Positions 58,461 through 64,000 of a stretch of 64,000 nucleotides of DNA are shown piece after piece. Position 1 is the first letter of the stretch; every line of letters begins with the position of its first letter. Location: contig JBLGAR010000004.1 of NCBI GenBank assembly GCA_047612385.1, forward strand, positions 1-64,000. Direction: 5' to 3'. The DNA comes from JBALVT01 sp047612385. GTDB taxonomy: Bacteria; Pseudomonadota; Gammaproteobacteria; Pseudomonadales; Halieaceae. The translations under genes were made by a program, and so were the position numbers. The notes beneath the pieces were generated by a model. The model did no database searches. It was not told the origin of the DNA and saw only the letters and a program-made list of their open reading frames with translations.

Positions 58461-60176
58461 TCATTTTACAATACGGTAGATCTTTAGATCACCGACAAAC
58501 AAATGGAAATTGCCATAGAGCCAGCGATGAACGAACAGCTCCGGCATGTAATTTTTTACATCTATCGCCTCCTCCAATTGCAGGTAAGGGTGCTGTCTCG
58601 CGAGTGTTGTTCGATAAAAGCGAGTGTATTCAGGTTTGGTTTTTATCAGCCTTTCCAAACGATCGATACGGGGGCCATTCAGCTCGTTGGCAAAAGCAGT
58701 ATCGTACCAATTTTCACTGATAATCAAATAGTCGCCCGCGTGTAAATTGGCGGCATCGCCAAAAGCATACTCGGGTTTGAAGAACTGTGATCTTTGCAGC
58801 GCCTGCATCGGAGGATTCACGTAGAACCCATAAAACACATTGCTGTGAGGATGCTCCGCATACCACCGGCGAAGCTCTATCCGCGGATCTGCATGGAAGT
58901 CCTCTTGCAGATCCAGCAACAGCAGCGCCGGCCAGCAAAAGAAAAGAACCAGGAATCGGGGTCGTGAAGACCAAGAACTGGACCACACTCCAGCGGCGGC
59001 CAGCAACGCAGCAACGGGTATCAAAACTAGATAGTGGCGATAATAGGTGACCGGGGAAACAAAGGTCATGTAAGCCAAAAACAACGCCAGCGGAATCAGA
59101 CACAGGAAAATAGACGCAAATGTCTTATCTTTAATGATGGCCTTCACACCGCGGGGAATAAAAGAACAAGCGGGCAATCCCAAACCGACAACTAACACGG
59201 CGATTACATTCAGTGGATTTCGAATTAATTTATTCCAACCAATCGCGGCATAACTGGTCCCAAACTTTCCCTCCATGGCACCAGTAGTGTAGGCAGCAAC
59301 TAGGTCTATTTGCGACAGTCCATAGGCCAGAACAGGAACCAGGAATAACGCAATGGACTGACCGACTCCAATACGGCGCCAAGGCACCAACACGTAGTAC
59401 AGTGCCAGCAGCGGATAAAAGCCCGCTGTTTGAAAAGCAGCATTTGTGCTTAGACCCACCAAAAAAGCCGCCGCCACGAAAAGTACGGCAATACGCAAAG
59501 GATTGATACCCCGGGTCGAATGGTCCCAAAAACCTTTTGATGCAAAGGTGCAATACGACCCCACAGCGAGAATCCAATACTTAGTCCAAATAGCCGCCAC
59601 CAGCAACATAGGACTTGCCACAAGTGCCGTGCGGTTTTCTCGCAACTTCGCATAGAGTATGCAGGTGAGAAACAGGTAGATAAAGAACACCGAGGGAGCG
59701 TCAACCGTTCCCGAGTGCGACTCACTGGTGTGAAACCCGGAAAGCGCCAGCAGAGCCGACGCTGTCCATGCAATCTGCGGTTTATCGGGAAACAACAACA
59801 AGCCCATGATACCAAGAACGACAACAGTGAGTGATCCCGCTACCGCTGAATACACTCTTGCAACTTGAAGATGTTCAGTGCTGTGACAATACTGCTTTGC
59901 TGACGAATAATCACCGCGAGCGGCGGTACCAACGGGATGACCTAGAGCTTCGTTAATCGCTATAGTCTGGCGCCCCACAAAGGTCGAATAGTCGAAACCA
60001 CCTAGCGCTGCCCGACAGGAGCCACCTTCGTCAAAATTGATAAACGTGAAACTACCGGGGAAATCCCAGTTCCACCCCACTGTCATCGCACTGTAAAGCC
60101 TGGGAATCAACGCCAGCGCAAACAGCAGCGCCAGGCAGCAGCTATTCCTTGCTAGCTTTGAGTTAGCGATCGGCAA
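58461..60176 (-). CDS. GT39/ArnT-like membrane glycosyltransferase
   Basis: A 571-residue protein with about eleven membrane helices. FINFDEGGSCRAA near residue 46 carries the acidic pair of the first periplasmic loop found in PMT/ArnT-type GT-C enzymes. SGFHTSESHSGTVDAPSVFF and SPVTYYRHYLVLIPVAA are also typical. It would take sugar from a polyprenyl-phosphate donor, made by the GtrB-like enzyme, to an acceptor in the periplasm. Acceptor unknown. It lies between the NhaC-type and GtrA-like genes in the same direction. Confidence 0.72.
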   Translation of the reverse strand: MPIANSKLARNSCCLALLFALALIPRLYSAMTVGWNWDFPGSFTFINFDEGGSCRAALGGFDYSTFVGRQTIAINEALGHPVGTAARGDYSSAKQYCHSTEHLQVARVYSAVAGSLTVVVLGIMGLLLFPDKPQIAWTASALLALSGFHTSESHSGTVDAPSVFFIYLFLTCILYAKLRENRTALVASPMLLVAAIWTKYWILAVGSYCTFASKGFWDHSTRGINPLRIAVLFVAAAFLVGLSTNAAFQTAGFYPLLALYYVLVPWRRIGVGQSIALFLVPVLAYGLSQIDLVAAYTTGAMEGKFGTSYAAIGWNKLIRNPLNVIAVLVVGLGLPACSFIPRGVKAIIKDKTFASIFLCLIPLALFLAYMTFVSPVTYYRHYLVLIPVAALLAAAGVWSSSWSSRPRFLVLFFCWPALLLLDLQEDFHADPRIELRRWYAEHPHSNVFYGFYVNPPMQALQRSQFFKPEYAFGDAANLHAGDYLIISENWYDTAFANELNGPRIDRLERLIKTKPEYTRFYRTTLARQHPYLQLEEAIDVKNYMPELFVHRWLYGNFHLFVGDLKIYRIVK

Positions 60177-60188
60177 AAATCGTTTCCG

Positions 60189-61547
60189 TTACAAGGAAAT
60201 CAATAGAAAACCAACGGCCGAAATCCCCGCGGCCAGCAAGGCATAAGGCAATTGCGTAATGGCGTGATCGTAGGGCGCGCAACCTGCGCCTTGCGCGGTC
60301 AACACTGTTGAATCACTGTAGAAACAAGCCTGACTTCCAAAACCACTGGCGGAAAAAAGTGCACCGGCCATCAGTGGCACACTGACACCAACCTCCTGAG
60401 CCAGGGGAAAAACTACCGGAATTGCGATCGCAAACACGCCCCAGTTCGAACCTGTGGTAAAGGAGATAAACGCCATGGTCATAAAGGTCAAAACCGGCAG
60501 TGATTGCGCGCTCATATAAGGCGCCACAGTGCGGATGACATACTCTGTCATGCCGATGGCGTTATTGGCTTCTATGAAGATAAACACACACACCAAAATA
60601 GTCAGCACAGGGACCATAACTTTCAGACCGTCCATCAGAGTGTCAAACATCTCAACCGGCTTCAGCACTCCCATTGCAAAATACTGTACGAGAGTAATCA
60701 ACAATCCGGCCATCACCCCCATCAAAACATCGATGTCGAACCAGACAGTGAAAAATATGAGCGCGGCAATAGGCAAAAAAAACAAGGACAGCCTGGGGTT
60801 TTCACCACTGCCGCTTTCATAGGTATTATCCATCTGAATATGTTCGGAACCCGGAGGAATGACCTGCCCTGTCGATTCGGCGCGGGCTTCTGCGCTCTTC
60901 ATCTTCCCCCAAAGCGGGATAACACCGAGAATGACCAGCGGAACAATCAACACGGCTGCGAAGGGATAGAACATATACGGAATAGCTTGTATAAAAACCG
61001 CGATCCCCTCGCCTTCGGCGGCAACTCCATTTTTTTCCATCAGACCGGCGAAATATACCGCCCAGGTTGAAATGGGAATTATTAGACAAATAGGCGCAGC
61101 GGTAGAATCGACCACATAGGCAAGCATCTCACGTGAGGTACGATATTTGTCAGTCACGTTTTTCATAGACGAACTGACAGTGAGTGAATTCAGGTAATCG
61201 TCTAGAAAAATCACCAGCCCCAGAGCCCAGGTCCACATCAGACTCCCCCGCTTACCTGTCACATATCGAGTGACCAGATCTCCGAAGGCTTGAGCACCGC
61301 CACCTTTTACCAGCAATGCGATAAAGGAGCCGTACAGCCCGCAAACGAGCAACACCCAACCGGTATTCTCATCCTGCATCACTGTAAGCGCTGCGTCGGA
61401 CAATGCGCTGAGAAAATCCCACTTGGAAGTAATAATGAAAGCAACCATTGCACCGGCAATAACCGATTCAATTGTACGGTGGCTCCAAATGGCCAAGCCG
61501 AGCACCACCAGAGTCGGAATCAAACTAATAGCCCCGTAGTCAGACAC
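60189..61547 (-). CDS. NhaC-family Na+/H+ antiporter-like transporter
   Basis: A 452-residue protein with about eleven helices and the NhaC/ion-transporter pattern: VVDSTAAPICLIIPISTWAVYFAGLM, FLDDYLNSLTVSSSM, FTTGSNWGVFAIAIPVVFPLA and GSQACFYSDSTVLTAQGAGC. It may exchange sodium for protons or carry an organic acid; specificity cannot be read. It lies 12 bases upstream of the GT39-like gene, possibly co-transcribed but functionally separate. Confidence 0.82.
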   Translation of the reverse strand: MSDYGAISLIPTLVVLGLAIWSHRTIESVIAGAMVAFIITSKWDFLSALSDAALTVMQDENTGWVLLVCGLYGSFIALLVKGGGAQAFGDLVTRYVTGKRGSLMWTWALGLVIFLDDYLNSLTVSSSMKNVTDKYRTSREMLAYVVDSTAAPICLIIPISTWAVYFAGLMEKNGVAAEGEGIAVFIQAIPYMFYPFAAVLIVPLVILGVIPLWGKMKSAEARAESTGQVIPPGSEHIQMDNTYESGSGENPRLSLFFLPIAALIFFTVWFDIDVLMGVMAGLLITLVQYFAMGVLKPVEMFDTLMDGLKVMVPVLTILVCVFIFIEANNAIGMTEYVIRTVAPYMSAQSLPVLTFMTMAFISFTTGSNWGVFAIAIPVVFPLAQEVGVSVPLMAGALFSASGFGSQACFYSDSTVLTAQGAGCAPYDHAITQLPYALLAAGISAVGFLLISL

Positions 61548-61667
61548 GCGCTTTACCCTTTACATTGATAGAGCTCGAGATTGTACCGCGTTTTGAACAG
61601 CGGGAAAGCGGCCATCGATTCGCCTCGGACTGGTCTTCATAACGAGCCGGGAGAATACGCGCAAAAA

Positions 61668-62663
61668 CTAACCGTAACCGTTTGACCGGAACCACTGAAC
61701 AGAATCGGCGACAGCCGTTTCGATGGGAGTCTGTGGCAATCCAAGCTCCTCGATGGCCTTGCTCGGATCGACATAGCAGTGCTTCGTAACGAACAAGGTA
61801 TTTTTATACGTCGTCATCGGTGCCTTACCGGTAAGCTTTGACCATAACTCCATAGCCTTGGCGACTCGCAGCATAGTCTTCACCGACACTTCCTTGGACG
61901 CAACATCGGGCACTTGTGCGACTTTTCCTATCAATGACAGAAATTCCTGATTGCTCATATTGCCATCCCTGTTCGCCAGCAAATAAGACTGACCGATGCG
62001 CCCTTTCTCCATGGCCAACACATGCCCCGCCGCCACGTCCCGAACATCCACTGCGCAAACACCACCATCCCAGTAGTTTTTCATCTTTCCGGCAAGGGTG
62101 CTAAGTATCATTGTTCCTGTAGGAGTCGGTGCCCTATCGCCAGGACCAAAGGGCAGACCCGGCATTACTATTGTGGCCGGCAGTCCTTCACCAACTAGCC
62201 CCTTCACCATTTGATGACTAATGTATTTCGACAGAATGTAATCACTGGCAAAGGGCCAGCTGTCGAAAGTCGTCTCTTCATTGGCAAGTTGGCCCGATTG
62301 AGCCACACCTATAGCCGCAATACTGCTGGTGAAAACCACCTTGTTAACACCGGCATCCATGGCGGCGCGCATCATCACCTCGGCGCCCTGAACGTTAATT
62401 CTATAGTGCAAGTCCGGGTCTTTTGTCCAGATAGCAAACAGCGCAGCTAGATGATAGAGCTGTTCAATACCCTGCACCGCGACACGCAGTGACGAAGCAT
62501 CTAATAGATTCCCCTCGACAAACTCGACATTCATCCCGTCCAGCGGCGACCTATCTTCCCCAGGCATTACCATCACACGAACTTCGTCGCCCCTGTCCAG
62601 ACAAAGTCGGGTAACATGATTACCAATAAATCCCGTTGCGCCCGTGATCAGTACTTTAGCCAT
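61668..62663 (-). CDS. NAD-dependent epimerase/dehydratase, extended SDR (dihydroflavonol-reductase-like)
   Basis: A 331-residue extended SDR: ITGATGFIGNHV (NAD(P) motif, residues 6-17), VEGNLLDASSL, FTSSIAAIGVAQSG, and YILSKYISHQMV supplying the Tyr/Lys pair. PGLPFGPGDRAPTPTG follows the active site. The overall pattern resembles hopanoid-associated HpnA or dihydroflavonol-reductase-like enzymes. Substrate is unknown; a sterol, hopanoid or sugar is possible. It is divergent from the sulfotransferase gene. Confidence 0.78.
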   Translation of the reverse strand: MAKVLITGATGFIGNHVTRLCLDRGDEVRVMVMPGEDRSPLDGMNVEFVEGNLLDASSLRVAVQGIEQLYHLAALFAIWTKDPDLHYRINVQGAEVMMRAAMDAGVNKVVFTSSIAAIGVAQSGQLANEETTFDSWPFASDYILSKYISHQMVKGLVGEGLPATIVMPGLPFGPGDRAPTPTGTMILSTLAGKMKNYWDGGVCAVDVRDVAAGHVLAMEKGRIGQSYLLANRDGNMSNQEFLSLIGKVAQVPDVASKEVSVKTMLRVAKAMELWSKLTGKAPMTTYKNTLFVTKHCYVDPSKAIEELGLPQTPIETAVADSVQWFRSNGYG

Positions 62664-62790
62664 ATGTAGCGCCTTCGAATTTAGTCAAAATAGAATGTAA
62701 ATAGTAACTGCACCATCGCATACAGAGCATTGTGTGAACGGCCATAACTTCATACAGAACCCATTAGCCCAGGAAAAATAAGGATTGTTC

Positions 62791-64000
62791 ATGAGCTTCG
62801 CCCGCGCCCACCTGCCAATGCCAGTGAAATTATTCAACGCCGTAGTAGCTGGCTTGCGAAGTGCGGGCCTGGATCTACTGCCATTGCACGCCGAATCATT
62901 AATGTCAGGAGCAAGTCGAAAAACAGGACTCACAGATTTTGGCTCGGAATATTTCCGCGGTCCGCTGGATAGGTTATGCGAATCCCTAGAACGAGATGCA
63001 AAACTCACGGCGCTGGGAAGAACCATGGCAAGACAGGAGATCCTCCGACTTTTGCAGCACAGATTACTTTTTGTAGAACAATTCAAACGCAACCCGGAAA
63101 TTGCGGCCGAGGAAATAACGTCACCTATCTTTATCCTAGGAATGCCCAGAACAGGAACCACAAGCCTGCACGAACTCATGTCGCTGGACTCTCAGTTTCG
63201 TGTTCCTTTGAGCTGGGAGGTGGCCTACCCCTTTCCACCTCCAGAAACCGCCACCTATGAAACTGATCCCAGAATTGGAAAAGTCGATTCTGAATTAGCG
63301 CGTATCGATCAACTGATTCCTGACTTTCGGAACATGCATCCCATGGGTGCGCAACTGCCTCAGGAATGTGTCGCCCTCTTCAGCCACGATTTTGCTTCAA
63401 TGATTTTTGATGTTCAGTTTCGCCTCAAGGAATATCAAAAGTGGCTGATTCAGGAAGATATGTCTGAAGTTTTTCTCAATCACCGGCGCTGGCTGCAGTT
63501 ACTACAATGGCGCTGTCCCGGTAAAACCTGGGTTTTGAAATCGCCCCAGTATCTTTGGAACATCAAAGACATGCTTGCAGAGTACCCCGACGCTCGGGTT
63601 GTGCAGACCCACCGAGACCCTATTAAGGTAGCGGTCTCTATCGCTAGCCTGACTTCTACGCTACGCAGTCTTGCTTCCAACGATGTATCGCTGCCGGAAA
63701 TCGCAAAGGACTACATCGACCTGATGTCATTTGGCAATGCACACACCCTGTCGGCCCGAGAAGAAGGCCTGATGCCTGATGACCGTATTTTCGATGTACT
63801 GTTTTCCCAATTCAGACAGGATCCAGTATCCATGGTGCGAAAGATCTATCAGTTTTTTGAACTCGAAGAAAAAGTGGGGAGCTTTCAGACTATGCAAGAC
63901 TTCCTAAACCGCGGAGCAAGCAGCGAAAGACACGGCAAGCACCGTTACAATTTCGCCGATACCGGACTGAACCTCAAAGCGGAGCGAGAGCGCTTTGCAA
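62791..64000 (+). CDS. Sulfotransferase family protein (3' cut by window)
   Basis: An open frame from the ATG at 62791 runs to the window end (403 codons, no stop). GMPRTGTTSLHEL (from residue 117) is the PAPS 5'-phosphosulfate loop and VVQTHRDPIKVAVSIASL near 270 is the 3'-phosphate motif. The long N-terminal region before the loop is typical of the bacterial Sulfotransfer_3-like family, whose members are about 380-420 residues. AAGGA lies nine bases upstream of the start. Substrate unknown. Confidence 0.85.
   Translation, partial: MSFARAHLPMPVKLFNAVVAGLRSAGLDLLPLHAESLMSGASRKTGLTDFGSEYFRGPLDRLCESLERDAKLTALGRTMARQEILRLLQHRLLFVEQFKRNPEIAAEEITSPIFILGMPRTGTTSLHELMSLDSQFRVPLSWEVAYPFPPPETATYETDPRIGKVDSELARIDQLIPDFRNMHPMGAQLPQECVALFSHDFASMIFDVQFRLKEYQKWLIQEDMSEVFLNHRRWLQLLQWRCPGKTWVLKSPQYLWNIKDMLAEYPDARVVQTHRDPIKVAVSIASLTSTLRSLASNDVSLPEIAKDYIDLMSFGNAHTLSAREEGLMPDDRIFDVLFSQFRQDPVSMVRKIYQFFELEEKVGSFQTMQDFLNRGASSERHGKHRYNFADTGLNLKAERERFA

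Noticed and set aside
1..64000. Prophage, insertion sequences, CRISPR arrays, toxin-antitoxin or defence genes
   Set aside because: No transposase, integrase, phage structural, cas or restriction-type protein and no regularly spaced DNA repeats were seen.

Overview
The window reads as chromosome of a marine, heterotrophic, Gram-negative gammaproteobacterium. The evidence is lipobox lipoproteins, TonB-dependent outer-membrane uptake, PQQ periplasmic dehydrogenases, many CoA-linked catabolic enzymes and an osmolyte cluster. The gene content resembles the Cellvibrionales-type marine lineages (Halieaceae/Spongiibacteraceae); that placement is inference from gene content. I see no prophage, insertion sequence, rRNA operon or CRISPR array. 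Both ends cut genes: an HMG-CoA lyase at the left and a sulfotransferase at the right.

Layout. 0-2 kb: HMG-CoA lyase tail and a pair of overlapping glutathione-S-transferase genes. 2-6 kb: a three-gene glucosylglycerate module (phosphatase, GpgS-type synthase, GH13 glucosylglycerate phosphorylase). 6-9.5 kb: an AP2-like two-repeat protein, a small secreted protein with a probable nonsense codon in its signal peptide, and a PQQ/haem alcohol dehydrogenase lipoprotein. 9.5-17 kb: two D-aminoacylase-type amidohydrolases bracketing SDR/HAD genes and a TetR-haloalkane dehalogenase-DUF1330 unit. 17-20.3 kb: a large MscK-like mechanosensitive channel. 20.3-29.6 kb: CoA metabolism, with ScoAB, a MatB-like synthetase, an SDR, a methylsuccinyl-CoA dehydrogenase-like flavoprotein, a mesaconyl-CoA C1-C4 transferase-like enzyme, a second PQQ protein and a CMD protein. 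29.6-32.6 kb: a decayed NCS2 permease, then uxuA-kdgK for mannonate to 2-keto-3-deoxy-6-phosphogluconate.

32.6-44.8 kb is the most unusual part: a 27-residue-repeat beta-helix protein, an internally duplicated acidic lipoprotein, a TonB receptor, small secreted proteins, a PhoB-family regulator, a PAP2 phosphatase coupled to a glycosyltransferase, and a CNB-domain protein. At least five 11-bp-period direct repeats resembling Pho boxes lie in the gaps. I read this as a phosphate-starvation island combining outer-membrane uptake with possible lipid remodelling.

44.8-55.3 kb: DUF2878/DUF3833, a PNPOx-fold protein, FolE, a spermidine-synthase-like protein, malonyl-CoA decarboxylase with a TAXI-type lipoprotein, a sulfotransferase, a purple-acid-phosphatase-like lipoprotein, a TPR protein and tRNA-Val(GAC). 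55.4-61.5 kb: a leftward membrane-glycosylation operon (GT-C-like protein, GtrB-like, GtrA-like, GT39-like) and an NhaC-family antiporter. 61.7-64 kb: an NAD-dependent epimerase/reductase and the truncated sulfotransferase.
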